The notes: generated by a model not told the origin, from the sequence alone. A stretch of DNA of 64,000 nt from SKPS01 sp964469215 (GCA_964469215.1 CAYXYB010000003.1:1-64000), one strand, 5' to 3'. Shown: positions 37,982 to 46,661, counted from the stretch's first letter. Program-made: numbers and translations.

Positions 37982-37989
37982 TACATTTG
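37982..37989 (+). promoter_or_regulatory. Bacteroidota -7 element for plsY
   Basis: TACATTTG, a full match to TAnnTTTG, ends 7 bases before the plsY ATG at 37997. A TTCTG at 37958-37962 lies 19 bases upstream, the right spacing for a -33 element. The transcript should be nearly leaderless. Confidence 0.6.
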
Positions 37990-37996
37990 CCTCTGA

Positions 37997-38647
37997 ATGC
38001 TTTTCTTAAAAGTCATAGCATGTTTATGGGGAGCCTATATGATAGGTTCAATTCCAACTGCGGTATGGATTGGTAAAGCCTTTCACGGAGTTGATGTTCG
38101 TGATCATGGATCAGGAAATGCCGGAGCCACAAACACAATAAGGGTGCTCGGGCTTAAGACAGGAATACCCGTGCTGCTGATAGATGCATTAAAAGGATGG
38201 GTTGTCGTTTTGATCGCTTCCAAAACAGGGATATTTTCTGATGGGTCTGAAGCTCTGGTAAACTTTATGTTGTCAATGGGAGTCTCGGCTGTACTTGGGC
38301 ACCTCTTTCCGCTATATGCAGGCCTGAGAGGAGGTAAAGGAGTTGCTACCCTGTTCGGTGTCGTAATTGCCCTCTATCCTGTGTCCTTCCTCATAGTAGC
38401 CATGATATTTTCTGCTGTGCTCCTTTTTTCCCGGTTTGTATCGCTGGGCTCACTTACTGCTGCTGTTGCTTTCCCTTTTATTGTTGTTTTTGTCGAAAAG
38501 GTCGATTCACCTTCCTTAATACTTTTTGCTATTGTTATTGCAGTCTTCATTCCACTTACACATAAGAAAAACATAGCTAGACTGATACGGGGTACAGAAT
38601 CAAAGATGGTTTTGAAGAAAGATAAAAATAACAACCAAGATAAATAA
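37997..38647 (+). CDS. plsY: Glycerol-3-phosphate acyltransferase PlsY
   Basis: A 216-residue membrane enzyme that acylates glycerol-3-phosphate from acyl-phosphate, the first step of phospholipid synthesis. Motif 1 (GSGNAGATNTIRVLG, about residues 37-51), motif 2 (GLRGGKGVATLFG, about 108-120) and the C-terminal HKKNIARLIRGTESK are intact. There are about five membrane segments. A lysine- and asparagine-rich tail (KMVLKKDKNNNQDK) ends the protein. Confidence 0.96.
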   Translation: MLFLKVIACLWGAYMIGSIPTAVWIGKAFHGVDVRDHGSGNAGATNTIRVLGLKTGIPVLLIDALKGWVVVLIASKTGIFSDGSEALVNFMLSMGVSAVLGHLFPLYAGLRGGKGVATLFGVVIALYPVSFLIVAMIFSAVLLFSRFVSLGSLTAAVAFPFIVVFVEKVDSPSLILFAIVIAVFIPLTHKKNIARLIRGTESKMVLKKDKNNNQDK

Positions 38648-38756
38648 TGCAATTGATTTGAAATCAAACCCCTTAAAAATAATACTAATCGTTCAGGATT
38701 ATGGGAATTATTAACAAATTTCAGAACTTGTGTATTGGTAAGGCTAAAAAATGATG

Positions 38757-38764
38757 TATCTTTG
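38757..38764 (+). promoter_or_regulatory. Bacteroidota promoter that fixes the clpS start
   Basis: TATCTTTG at 38757-38764 fits TAnnTTTG. TTGG at 38735-38738 lies 18 bases upstream as a plausible -33 element. Only 4 bases separate it from the ATG at 38769. An upstream in-frame ATG at 38751 would lie before the element and is thereby excluded as the normal start. Confidence 0.65.
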
Positions 38765-38768
38765 TGCA

Positions 38769-39041
38769 ATGACAAAAGAGTCTCCAAAACCGGTAGATGA
38801 CTATATAAATCACCCTTCTCATGAATATGAGCTCATTCTTTTTAATGATGATGTGAATACTTTTGAATTTGTTATTCAGGCTCTCATTGATGTATGTGAA
38901 CACGAACAGCTTCAGGCTGAACAGTGTGCAATGATTGCTCATTTTAAAGGACATTGTGGTGTGAAAAAAGGTGATTGGGAGACTTTAAACAACAAACATC
39001 AGGTTTTATCTGATCTTGGCCTGATGGTAAAAGTTACGTGA
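38769..39041 (+). CDS. clpS: ATP-dependent Clp protease adaptor ClpS
   Basis: A 90-residue N-recognin that binds N-degron substrates and hands them to ClpAP. Core motifs are ELILFNDDVNTFEFVIQAL, with the ND pair and hydrophobic pocket, then EQCAMIAHFKGHCGVKKG and the final strand LSDLGLMVKV. I prefer the start at 38769 (MTKESPKPVDDYI) because a promoter element overlaps the codons between 38751 and 38769. The mRNA should be leaderless or nearly so. No clpA is in the window. Confidence 0.9.
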   Translation: MTKESPKPVDDYINHPSHEYELILFNDDVNTFEFVIQALIDVCEHEQLQAEQCAMIAHFKGHCGVKKGDWETLNNKHQVLSDLGLMVKVT

Positions 39042-39097
39042 TTTATTTTGTTTAGTTGTCAACATGAAATCTGGCAGTGATAAGAAGGATTCATAGT

Positions 39098-39132
39098 TGT
39101 TTAATGATGAATAATTAATAATTGAATATTGA
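39098..39132. repeat. Short AT-rich heptad repeat upstream of the nfeD-like gene
   Basis: Five 7-base units TGTTTAA, TGATGAA, TAATTAA, TAATTGA and ATATTGA run to within 3 bases of the ATG at 39136. They share a TNNTTRA-like pattern. Low complexity means this may be chance. Confidence 0.4.
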
Positions 39133-39135
39133 AAT

Positions 39136-39603
39136 ATGGATTGGGCTTTGATTATCGGATTGATTGCTGCAGGTCTGCTCCTTATGGTGCTTGAAGTGCT
39201 GGTTATACCGGGTGTGGGAGTTGTAGGTTTTTTTGGTTTCGGACTTATTGTTTATAGCATCTATCATGCTTTTGCTACACATGGCACTACTGCCGGTGTA
39301 ATTACGACCGTTTCTACCTTCTTTGCATCGGTTTTTGTAATTTGGTTTTCCCTTAGGTCTAAGACATGGAAGAAAATAAGCCTGGAAACGGATATCAAAT
39401 CAAAGGTTAACCTCATTGACCCTTCAGACATAAAACCTGGTGATACCGGCACTACAATCGGCCGGATCGCCCCAATGGGGAAAGCTATGATAAATGGACA
39501 GTACTATGAGGTTAAATCAGGCAGTGCATTCATAGATCAGAACCAAAACATTATTGTAACACGAATTGAAGGAAATCAGATATTTGTAAAAGAAAATAAT
39601 TAA
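39136..39603 (+). CDS. NfeD-like membrane protein (short form)
   Basis: A 155-residue protein with two or three membrane segments (DWALIIGLIAAGLLLMVLEV, GVGVVGFFGFGLIVYSIYHA) and a C-terminal OB-fold of the NfeD type (LKPGDTGTTIGRIAPMGKAM region, about residues 100-150). It lacks the N-terminal serine protease domain of long NfeD. It precedes floA by 22 bases; NfeD and flotillin-like proteins act together in membrane microdomains, so a shared role is well supported by context. Confidence 0.88.
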   Translation: MDWALIIGLIAAGLLLMVLEVLVIPGVGVVGFFGFGLIVYSIYHAFATHGTTAGVITTVSTFFASVFVIWFSLRSKTWKKISLETDIKSKVNLIDPSDIKPGDTGTTIGRIAPMGKAMINGQYYEVKSGSAFIDQNQNIIVTRIEGNQIFVKENN

Positions 39604-39625
39604 CAATTAAAATTAAGACACAATT

Positions 39626-40624
39626 ATGGAAGGACCGGTGGTTTATGTATTGATCGGAGTAGCCTCCTTTATAGGTTTATGGCTAATTCTCTATTTTATT
39701 CCTGTAGGGCTGTGGTTTACAGCTCTTCTCTCCGGAGTGCGTATTAATCTTTTTCAGTTGGTATTTATGCGCTGGCGTAAGGTGCCACCATCACTCATTG
39801 TCAATTCAATGATTATGGCCACCAAAGCCGGACTCTCGATAAGCCGAGATCAGCTGGAAGCACATTACCTGGCAGGTGGTAGGGTTAAGTCAGTGATTAG
39901 TGCCCTCATTTCTGCCGACAAAGCCAATATCAAACTCGATTTCAATACAGCAACAGCTATTGACCTTGCAGGACGTGAAGTTTTTGAAGCTGTGCAGATG
40001 TCGGTTAATCCCAAAGTTATCAACACACCTCCTGTTGCCGCTGTTGCAAAAGACGGGATTCAGCTGATTGCAAAAGCAAGGGTAACAGTCAGAGCAAACA
40101 TCAGACAACTTGTTGGTGGTGCCGGTGAAGAAACAATCCTTGCCAGAATTGGTGAAGGTGTTGTTTCTTCAATAGGATCTGCCGAATCCCACAAGTCGGT
40201 ACTCGAAAATCCTGATTCAATCTCAAAAGTGGTTCTTGGAAAAGGACTCGATTCTGGAACCGCTTTCGAAATATTATCTATCGATATTGCTGATATTGAT
40301 GTTGGTAAAAACATTGGGGCTGTACTTCAGATGGATCAGGCAAATGCCGATAAAAATATAGCACAGGCAAAAGCCGAAGAGAGAAGAGCAATGGCAGTTG
40401 CAATTGAAATGGAAATGAAAGCACGCGCACAGGAGGCCAGAGCTAAAGTTATTGAAGCTGAAGCTGAAATACCTAAAGCAATTGCTGAAGCCTTCAGATC
40501 GGGAAACCTTGGAATCATGGATTATTATCGGTTGCAGAACATTAAAGCCGATACAGATATGCGTGATTCCATTGCAAAACCACCCCAGGCTCCCCCAAGC
40601 GATAAGGATAAAATTGGGAAGTAA
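39626..40624 (+). CDS. floA: Flotillin-like protein FloA
   Basis: A 332-residue member of the FloA (formerly UPF0365/YqfA) family. It has one N-terminal membrane hairpin (VVYVLIGVASFIGLWLILYF), then the family-specific region with FQLVFMRWRKVPPSLIVNS and LSISRDQLEAHYLAGGRVKS. An SPFH/Band-7 section follows (VAAVAKDGIQLIAKARVTVR). The C-terminal coiled coil is rich in Ala and Glu (NADKNIAQAKAEERRAMAVA). FloA proteins scaffold functional membrane microdomains. In an operon with the NfeD-like gene. Confidence 0.95.
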   Translation: MEGPVVYVLIGVASFIGLWLILYFIPVGLWFTALLSGVRINLFQLVFMRWRKVPPSLIVNSMIMATKAGLSISRDQLEAHYLAGGRVKSVISALISADKANIKLDFNTATAIDLAGREVFEAVQMSVNPKVINTPPVAAVAKDGIQLIAKARVTVRANIRQLVGGAGEETILARIGEGVVSSIGSAESHKSVLENPDSISKVVLGKGLDSGTAFEILSIDIADIDVGKNIGAVLQMDQANADKNIAQAKAEERRAMAVAIEMEMKARAQEARAKVIEAEAEIPKAIAEAFRSGNLGIMDYYRLQNIKADTDMRDSIAKPPQAPPSDKDKIGK

Positions 40625-40766
40625 AAGGGTGTAGTGTAGAGACAGGTTCTGATATTCAGAGCCGGATGAAAACGACTTGCATTTTACTTCCTGGTATCTC
40701 GATCACATTTAACTCAATATATATATTACGCTGCAAAAAAAGTCAGTTACACTTTACACACACAAA

Positions 40767-41177
40767 ATGACAAAAGAGGTATCGCTGGCAAAAATGGCTG
40801 GTCTCAATTGGGGGAAAAAGACAATAATTCTCGTCGAAGATGCTGATGGTAACAATCATCTTATTGAAGCAGCCCTTAGCAAAACAGTAGCAAAAGTAAT
40901 TCCTGTCCGTTATGGACGCGATTCAATTGATATTATCAGGGATAAAAAAGGAGCAGACCTTCTGATAATGGATATTCCACTACCTGAAACAGATGGTTAT
41001 GAGATAATAAGGCAGGTAAAAACACTCTGGCCTGATCTGCCTGTACTGGCACAGACACCATATATCATGACAAACAGAAAAGGAAAGCTTCTGCAACAGG
41101 CATGTAACGAGATAATTGTAAAACCATTCGGATTAAAAGACCTTTTAGCTTTATGTGTTAATTACCTTGGCACTTAA
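40767..41177 (+). CDS. Stand-alone response-regulator receiver protein
   Basis: A 136-residue CheY-like domain without an output domain. Conserved residues are visible: the acidic pair in IILVEDADGNN (Glu24/Asp25), the phospho-acceptor Asp69 in LLIMDIPLPETDGYE, Thr in VLAQTPYI and Lys in NEIIVKPFGLKDLL. The 18-residue N-terminal extension is basic. No histidine kinase is nearby. It may feed a phosphorelay or bind another protein. A 142-base AT-rich spacer without recognisable features precedes it. Confidence 0.9.
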   Translation: MTKEVSLAKMAGLNWGKKTIILVEDADGNNHLIEAALSKTVAKVIPVRYGRDSIDIIRDKKGADLLIMDIPLPETDGYEIIRQVKTLWPDLPVLAQTPYIMTNRKGKLLQQACNEIIVKPFGLKDLLALCVNYLGT

Positions 41178-41203
41178 AGAGTATTTGTATTGACCTAATT
41201 TAT

Positions 41204-41211
41204 TATTTTTG
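41204..41211 (+). promoter_or_regulatory. Bacteroidota -7 element upstream of the DUF6580-like gene
   Basis: TATTTTTG matches TAnnTTTG and predicts a leader of roughly 90 bases before the ATG at 41309. TTTG at 41184-41187 is a possible -33 element with slightly short spacing. No riboswitch fold was recognised in the leader. Confidence 0.45.
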
Positions 41212-41308
41212 TCGCCGGACTTCATGTTAATATCGTGAAGTTGGTAACTTTTAATATAAGGTTAAGAAACAGATATGGATTAAGAAAAGAAAAAAATATC
41301 ATTGCATT

Positions 41309-41857
41309 ATGAAAAAAATGAAACCTGCTTTTTTTGTTATTACCGGGATGATAATTATTGCTGCATTCAGCAGACTCATCCCTCATTGGCCAAATTTTAC
41401 AGCAGTTGCTGCAATAGCCCTTTTTGGCGGAGCCCATTTCTCAAGAAAAATATTTGCCTTTTTAGTGCCTCTGGCAGCCCTGTTTATTACTGACATTATC
41501 CTTGGATTTCATAATACCATGATACCGGTATATATTGCATTTTCTATTACTGTCCTGATAGGGATGTTGTTGCTCAAAAAGAAGAATTTCCTGAATATTT
41601 CCATGGCAACGATTGTAGCATCTGTGATCTTTTTCCTGATCACAAATTTAGGATCATGGCTTGCCATGCCTTTCTATCCAAAAGATATCACAGGCCTTAT
41701 GATGGCATATACCGCCGGACTGGCATTTTTTAATGATGGTTCAGTGGGCATTTCTCCATTTATAAACAGCCTTTTCGGCGATCTGTTTTACTCATATCTG
41801 CTGTTTGGTGTGTTTGCCCTTGCTCGGCACAAACTGCCTGTGTTCCGTATAGCCTGA
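41309..41857 (+). CDS. DUF6580-like small polytopic membrane protein
   Basis: A 182-residue protein with five or six membrane segments (AFFVITGMIIIAAFSRLIP, FAFLVPLAALFITDIILGF, MATIVASVIFFLITNLGSWL). The pattern HWPNFTAVAAIALFGGAHF, and the conserved Asn-Leu-Gly-Ser-Trp in a membrane segment, match the DUF6580 family of Bacteroidota, whose size and topology resemble substrate-binding subunits of ECF transporters. No ligand can be assigned. It is convergent with the MATE gene, with 11 bases between their stops. Confidence 0.78.
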   Translation: MKKMKPAFFVITGMIIIAAFSRLIPHWPNFTAVAAIALFGGAHFSRKIFAFLVPLAALFITDIILGFHNTMIPVYIAFSITVLIGMLLLKKKNFLNISMATIVASVIFFLITNLGSWLAMPFYPKDITGLMMAYTAGLAFFNDGSVGISPFINSLFGDLFYSYLLFGVFALARHKLPVFRIA

Positions 41858-41868
41858 TCTTTATCGGA

Positions 41869-43233
41869 TCATAAAACCTCATCCACATCTTCGTGTTTGA
41901 TCACGGAGAAACGTTTCCATTTACCACTAAGATAGTAAGCATACGAGGCTATTGCCCCGAACCCCCAGGCTACCGGTATTCCCCACCAGATACCATTTTC
42001 ACCCAATCCGGTCCACTCCCTCGATAAAAAATAACTAAGAGGTATCCTAAGAACCCAAATGGATACAAGTGTTATGAACATCGGGATAATTGTTGCCCCT
42101 GCTCCTCGCAGAAGGCCATTTGTGATGAACATGCTGCTAAAAATGATGTAAAAGGCACACACGATCACAAGATAGTCGTTTCCGGCTGAAATCACTTCAG
42201 GGTCATTTGTAAACAAAGACATAAGAGGAGTGCGGAAAAGAACCACTGCGAGGGTAACCATTACCGAAACCCCTGATGACATCCACCAAGTAAGAATAAA
42301 TCCCCTTTTTACTCTATCCATCCTGTTTGCACCAATATTCTGACCAACAAATGTTGAAAGGGCAGCTGCCAGTTGCATCGCGGGTAGAGAAGCAAGTGAA
42401 TCTATACGTAAAGCTGCACTGTAACCTGCTATTACATTAGTTCCGAAATCATTTACTATCCAGAACAACAGGATTCCTCCCAGAGCCACAAAAGTCTGTT
42501 GCATACCTGATGGGAGACCAATCCTTATTGCATGCCTGAACACCTCCCTGTTGAATTTGAAACTCCTGAAATTCAGATTCACTATCGAGCCTTTTCGTTT
42601 CAGGTACCAGGCTCCAAGAAGAAAAGCAAACCCCTGTGATATTATCGTGGCAATTGCAGCTCCCTCAATACCCCAACCCAACACAAGTATAAAAAGGAGA
42701 TCAAGGCCAATATTCATCACTGTTGAGATGATGAGGAAATAAAGTGGTGTAGTGCTGTCGCCCAAACCTCTTAAAATTGCAGCCGTAGCATAGTAACCAA
42801 ACATCAGAATAAAGCCGCCCGAATAGATACGGAAATAGATAAGTGCATGTGGCATGATCTCTTCCGGAATGTTTATCAGTCTGAAGACAGGTTTACTTAT
42901 CACAATCCCTGTTATGGTCAGAAAAATGCCGGCAATAAATGCGAAAATGTACATTGTGTCAATCGACTGCTTTACCTTCTCCAGGTCTTTCGCACCAAAA
43001 TATTGAGAAATTACTATGGTAATCCCGTTTGATATCCCTACTGTTATGGCAATCAGAACAAATATCAATGGAAAACTGGCACCAACCGCTGCAAGCGCCT
43101 CGCTCCCTACAAATTTTCCTACTATTGCACTGTCGGTAAAGCTGTATACCTGCTGGAAAAGATTGCCCAACAGCATCGGCATGGCAAACCATGTGATCAG
43201 CTTTAACTCATTTCCCTGTGTTAGATCCCTCAT
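41869..43233 (-). CDS. MATE family efflux transporter
   Basis: A 454-residue protein with about twelve membrane segments in two homologous halves. Typical MATE sequence includes FAMPMLLGNLFQQVYSFTDS at the start, AIVGKFVGSEALAAVGASFP, GIGLPSGMQQTFVALGGIL at the beginning of the second half and FVGQNIGANRMDRVKRGF. It exports drugs or metabolites using Na+ or H+. The start codon is 19 bases from a TAnnTTTG element. It is transcribed divergently from the amidohydrolase lipoprotein, so the two may respond to related signals. Confidence 0.94.
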   Translation of the reverse strand: MRDLTQGNELKLITWFAMPMLLGNLFQQVYSFTDSAIVGKFVGSEALAAVGASFPLIFVLIAITVGISNGITIVISQYFGAKDLEKVKQSIDTMYIFAFIAGIFLTITGIVISKPVFRLINIPEEIMPHALIYFRIYSGGFILMFGYYATAAILRGLGDSTTPLYFLIISTVMNIGLDLLFILVLGWGIEGAAIATIISQGFAFLLGAWYLKRKGSIVNLNFRSFKFNREVFRHAIRIGLPSGMQQTFVALGGILLFWIVNDFGTNVIAGYSAALRIDSLASLPAMQLAAALSTFVGQNIGANRMDRVKRGFILTWWMSSGVSVMVTLAVVLFRTPLMSLFTNDPEVISAGNDYLVIVCAFYIIFSSMFITNGLLRGAGATIIPMFITLVSIWVLRIPLSYFLSREWTGLGENGIWWGIPVAWGFGAIASYAYYLSGKWKRFSVIKHEDVDEVL

Positions 43234-43252
43234 CCATTCCTTTTCTCGGCGC

Positions 43253-43260
43253 CAAAGTTA
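43253..43260 (-). promoter_or_regulatory. Bacteroidota -7 element for the MATE gene
   Basis: The plus strand reads CAAAGTTA, which is TAACTTTG on the coding strand, ending 19 bases before the ATG at 43233. Confidence 0.55.
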
Positions 43261-43312
43261 ATGGTTTATCTTAAAACCTTTGCCCGGATTGATCAGGTAC
43301 CTGACAAAACAT

Positions 43313-43320
43313 TATTTTTG
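43313..43320 (+). promoter_or_regulatory. Bacteroidota -7 element for the amidohydrolase gene
   Basis: TATTTTTG matches TAnnTTTG. TTG at 43289-43291 lies 21 bases upstream. The predicted leader before the ATG at 43385 is about 60 bases. Confidence 0.5.
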
Positions 43321-43384
43321 TCAGCAAATCTTACGATAAAAAATAATATATCAACATTTATCTAAATATCAATAAGTTGGTCAT

Positions 43385-45037
43385 ATGATTAAAAGAATTC
43401 TAATTATGGTTATCACTGCAGCGGTTTTCCAGGGATGTTCAACCTCGAAGGAGGAAGCTGACATCATGATAAAAAACGGATTCATTTATACCGTGGATGA
43501 AAATTTTTCTCTTGCAGAGGCTATGGTTATAAATGAAGGTAGGATTGTGGCACTTGGGACGGAGAAGGAACTTGTTGCCAAATACCGTCCTGCAGAAATC
43601 ATTGATGCCGGTGGCAGCTTTATCTATCCGGGTTTTTACGACCCCCATTGCCATTTCTATCATTATGGTGCAGGGCTGATAACACGTGCCGATCTTCGTG
43701 GTACAACATCTTTAGATGAAATTATTCAAATCATAAAGGAGTTTGCTGAATTACACCCCGGTGAATGGCTTGCAGGAAGAGGTTGGGATCATAATAACTG
43801 GATTGTGAAGGAGTTCCCAGACAATAAACAGCTAAGCAGTCTGTTCCCCAACACGCCGGTAATGCTGGTACGGGTCGATGGCCATGCAGTGCTGGCAAAC
43901 GATGCAGCTCTTAAAGAAGCAGGAATTGATGCCTCAACCAAAATAGCCGGGGGAGAGGTGGTGGTAAAAAACGGAAAACTTACCGGGATACTACTCGACA
44001 ACGCCGCAGATGTTATTAAAGAGATGTTTCACAAAAAAGCTGTCAGCGACCTTGGAGAAGAGAATCTGATAAAAGGAATACTTCAGGCACAGAATAACTG
44101 TCTTGCTTACGGGCTTACAACAGTTGCGGATGCAGGCCTTGACCTGAAAGAGGTGTTGCTTCTGGAAAAACTGCAGCATCAAAAGAGGCTGAAAATGAAT
44201 ATATACGGAATGCTCAATTATACTCAGGAGAATATCGGCTTTTACCTTGTCAATGGACCTTACAACAGGGAACGCATGCACCTGAGATCTGTAAAGTTCT
44301 ATTCCGATGGTGCAATGGGATCTTATGGCGCACTGATGTTAGAACCCTATTCCGACAAACCCGGATCCTATGGCATCCTCACACAGGACACTGAAGAATT
44401 CAGGATGAATTGCCTTAAAGTTATGGATTACGGATATCAGGTGATAACTCACGCTATAGGAGATTCAGCCAACAGGTTTGTCCTGGGTATCTATTCCAGT
44501 CTTTTGCAACCGGGTAATGACCTGAGATGGAGAATTGAGCATGCCCAGGTGGTTCATTCTGATGATCTTGAAAAATTTACCCGATACAATATCATACCTG
44601 CAATAAATGCCATTCACGCAACAAGCGATATGAGCTGGGCACTCGACAGGTTAGGCCCCGAAAGAATTAAATATGCCTATGCATACAAAAAATTACTACA
44701 AACCAACGGATGGCTTTGCAATGGTAGCGATTTTCCGATAGAACCCGTTAACCCGCTGCTTGGCTTTTATGCTGCTGTGGCCAGGAAGGACATCTTTGGT
44801 GTGCCTGTAGGTGGATGGCAGATGGGAAATGCCCTCTCCAGACAGGAAGCACTTATGGCAATGACAATATGGTCTGCAAAAGCCTGCTTTGAAGAAAAAG
44901 TAAAAGGGAGTCTCGAAACGGGAAAATTCGCCGATTTTGTAATACTCGACAAGGATATTATGAAAGCTCCTGTCAACGAGGTGCCAAAAATAAAGGTGAC
45001 TCAGACCTGGATCAGGGGAGAGAAGGTTTTTGAATGA
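43385..45037 (+). CDS. YtcJ-like amidohydrolase lipoprotein
   Basis: A 550-residue predicted lipoprotein (MIKRILIMVITAAVFQGC) followed by a metal-dependent amidohydrolase of the YtcJ group. Metal-site motifs are visible: FYDPHCHFYHYG near residue 80, ITHAIGDSANRFV near 355, the EHAQVVHSDD segment near 385 and the Asp in NGSDFPIEPVNPL near 450. FYSDGAMGSYGALM is also characteristic. These enzymes hydrolyse amide or imine bonds in diverse small molecules; the substrate is not inferable. The lipobox places it in the periplasm or at the outer membrane. Confidence 0.92.
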   Translation: MIKRILIMVITAAVFQGCSTSKEEADIMIKNGFIYTVDENFSLAEAMVINEGRIVALGTEKELVAKYRPAEIIDAGGSFIYPGFYDPHCHFYHYGAGLITRADLRGTTSLDEIIQIIKEFAELHPGEWLAGRGWDHNNWIVKEFPDNKQLSSLFPNTPVMLVRVDGHAVLANDAALKEAGIDASTKIAGGEVVVKNGKLTGILLDNAADVIKEMFHKKAVSDLGEENLIKGILQAQNNCLAYGLTTVADAGLDLKEVLLLEKLQHQKRLKMNIYGMLNYTQENIGFYLVNGPYNRERMHLRSVKFYSDGAMGSYGALMLEPYSDKPGSYGILTQDTEEFRMNCLKVMDYGYQVITHAIGDSANRFVLGIYSSLLQPGNDLRWRIEHAQVVHSDDLEKFTRYNIIPAINAIHATSDMSWALDRLGPERIKYAYAYKKLLQTNGWLCNGSDFPIEPVNPLLGFYAAVARKDIFGVPVGGWQMGNALSRQEALMAMTIWSAKACFEEKVKGSLETGKFADFVILDKDIMKAPVNEVPKIKVTQTWIRGEKVFE

Positions 45038-45054
45038 TTATAGCCATATTTTAC

Positions 45055-45062
45055 TATTTTTG
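45055..45062 (+). promoter_or_regulatory. Bacteroidota -7 element upstream of the PLP-enzyme/thrC/thrH cluster
   Basis: TATTTTTG matches TAnnTTTG just after the amidohydrolase stop. It gives a leader of about 120 AT-rich bases before the ATG at 45189. I looked for a SAM-type riboswitch in this leader and could not recognise one. Confidence 0.45.
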
Positions 45063-45154
45063 CAATATCTTTATCCTGATTTCCAACGAGGATAATAACA
45101 ATCTTTTATATTGTATTTCAAATATTTAACAAATTTTTTATTTCTTTTCGTCAG

Positions 45155-45188
45155 AAACAATAAACAATAAAAATAAATAATAAACATT
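45155..45188. repeat. A-rich heptad-like tract before the PLP-enzyme start
   Basis: Units AAACAAT, AAACAAT, AAAAATA, AATAATA and AACATTA run directly into the ATG at 45189. The first two are identical; the rest drift. This could be either a decayed heptad repeat or plain A-rich leader. Confidence 0.35.
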
Positions 45189-46652
45189 ATGGAAAACCAG
45201 GGAGTAAATTATTTTGTGGAAGCTGGAAAGAGGGCAGCAGTATGGCATCAGGAATATCTCAGGAAGATGCGTGAGTGCAGGTTCGATACCATTGCTGTTC
45301 ATGGTGTATATTCAATGCAGGAATCACTCGATTTTAACCAGGGCTCGCTTATTGAGCCGGTGTATATGTCAACATCACAGGGCTACCGCAATTCGGATGA
45401 AATGGAAGCAGCTCTCGGATATATGATTCCAACATGGTGCTACTCCAGAATAGCCAATCCGTCAATGTATTACTATGAAGGCATTCTCGCACTACTTGAA
45501 GGTTATGGAAGTGGTGTAGAAACTTCATGTATCGGAACCGCCTCCGGAATGGCCGCAATACAGAGTGCTGTTGACCCTTTTCTTGTCGAAGACCCCAAAA
45601 AACCGGGCGCTAAAATGAATTTCGTTGCAACCTGTCAGGTCTATGGAGGTACTTTCCAGCAATTCGCAGTTAGAAAAGAGAAAGAAAGAAATATCGAATG
45701 GCGTAAAGTGATCAATTCAAACGATATGAGCGAATGGGAAAAACTGATCGACGAAAATACCCGTTTCCTTTACGGTGAAATGCCAAGCAACCCTTCACAG
45801 GCATTCTTCGACCTTAAAAAGGTTGTTGATCTTGCTCATATATACAAACTTCCAATCATAATCGATTCTACAGTGGCTACTCCCGCATTACTCCGTCCAA
45901 TTGAATACGGAGCCGATATCGTGGTTCAAAGTGTAACCAAGTCTTTGGCTACAAGTGGCATGTCAATATGTGGAGCTGTCATAAGCAGAAAGAACATCGT
46001 TTCAAATATCGATAATGATGAGATGAAGGCCGATTTCTGCACATACCTGAAGCTTCTTCCCAACCGTGACAATGGACCTAATATATCTCCGATGAGTGCT
46101 ATCCTGGCCATGAACGACATTCGTACGATTCGCACAAGGATGGATCTGGTAAGTTGTTCCACACAAAAGATTGCAGAATTTCTCGAAAGTCATCCCGGTA
46201 TCGAAGGGGTAGATTATCTGGGACTTCCTTCACATCAGTTACATGAGCTTGCCTCAAGATACATGTTCCTCGTTGACTCCGATTTTGATCCCCGTTATGG
46301 TAAGAAGGTAAACCGTTATGGTCACCTTATGTCTTTCAGGATTAAGGGTGGTGCCAAATCTACACGTGATGTCTTTGATGCCTTCCAGAGAATTTATCGC
46401 GCAACAGATCTCGGCAGGATAAAATCTGTTGCTACCATTCCTGCTATCAGCACACATTCCCAGCAAGGGGAGGAGGGAAGGAAAATTGCCAATATCCCGG
46501 ACAACCTCATTCGCCTCTGCGTTGGTGCCGAGCATCCTGATGATATTATTAAAGATCTCGAACAATCTCTGGAAGCTCTAAAAGGTAAAAAGATATTCAT
46601 CAGCTCTCCTGAATACTCGGCAGGAGGAGCCTCTTCAGCAAAACTTCAATAA
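45189..46652 (+). CDS. Cys/Met metabolism PLP-dependent enzyme (gamma-synthase/lyase family)
   Basis: A 487-residue member of the cystathionine gamma-synthase/O-acylhomoserine sulfhydrylase family. Markers are WCYSRIANPSMYYYEGILAL (about residues 82-101), CIGTASGMAAIQSAV, FLYGEMPSNPSQAFFDLKKV, IIIDSTVATPALLRPIEYGA and the PLP-binding Lys in VVQSVTKSLATSGM. It is longer than the usual 390-430 residues owing to an N-terminal extension and an insert near 270-300. Family members act on homoserine esters, cystathionine or methionine. With thrC 9 bases downstream, an O-acylhomoserine-type reaction at the threonine/methionine branch is likely but not proven. Confidence 0.88.
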   Translation: MENQGVNYFVEAGKRAAVWHQEYLRKMRECRFDTIAVHGVYSMQESLDFNQGSLIEPVYMSTSQGYRNSDEMEAALGYMIPTWCYSRIANPSMYYYEGILALLEGYGSGVETSCIGTASGMAAIQSAVDPFLVEDPKKPGAKMNFVATCQVYGGTFQQFAVRKEKERNIEWRKVINSNDMSEWEKLIDENTRFLYGEMPSNPSQAFFDLKKVVDLAHIYKLPIIIDSTVATPALLRPIEYGADIVVQSVTKSLATSGMSICGAVISRKNIVSNIDNDEMKADFCTYLKLLPNRDNGPNISPMSAILAMNDIRTIRTRMDLVSCSTQKIAEFLESHPGIEGVDYLGLPSHQLHELASRYMFLVDSDFDPRYGKKVNRYGHLMSFRIKGGAKSTRDVFDAFQRIYRATDLGRIKSVATIPAISTHSQQGEEGRKIANIPDNLIRLCVGAEHPDDIIKDLEQSLEALKGKKIFISSPEYSAGGASSAKLQ

Positions 46653-46661
46653 TAATTTAAT

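Noticed and set aside
38653..38667. Inverted repeat TTGATTTGAAATCAA after plsY
   Set aside because: Seven-base arms around one base are too tight for a terminator hairpin, there is no T run, and such AT-rich palindromes are common by chance.
16209..38693. Identical 14-mer TAATACTAATCGTT at 16209-16222 and 38680-38693
   Set aside because: Several exact 14-base matches are expected by chance in 64 kb of AT-rich sequence; the contexts differ (one overlaps a stop codon, one is intergenic).
41857..41880. Weak hairpin (TGATC/GATCA) between the convergent DUF6580 and MATE genes
   Set aside because: A five-base stem without a T run is not enough for a terminator call.
45063..45188. Possible SAM riboswitch before the sulfur-family PLP gene
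   Set aside because: I could not find the conserved core or pairing of SAM-I or SAM-II; the leader is mostly A/T with no stable stems by eye.
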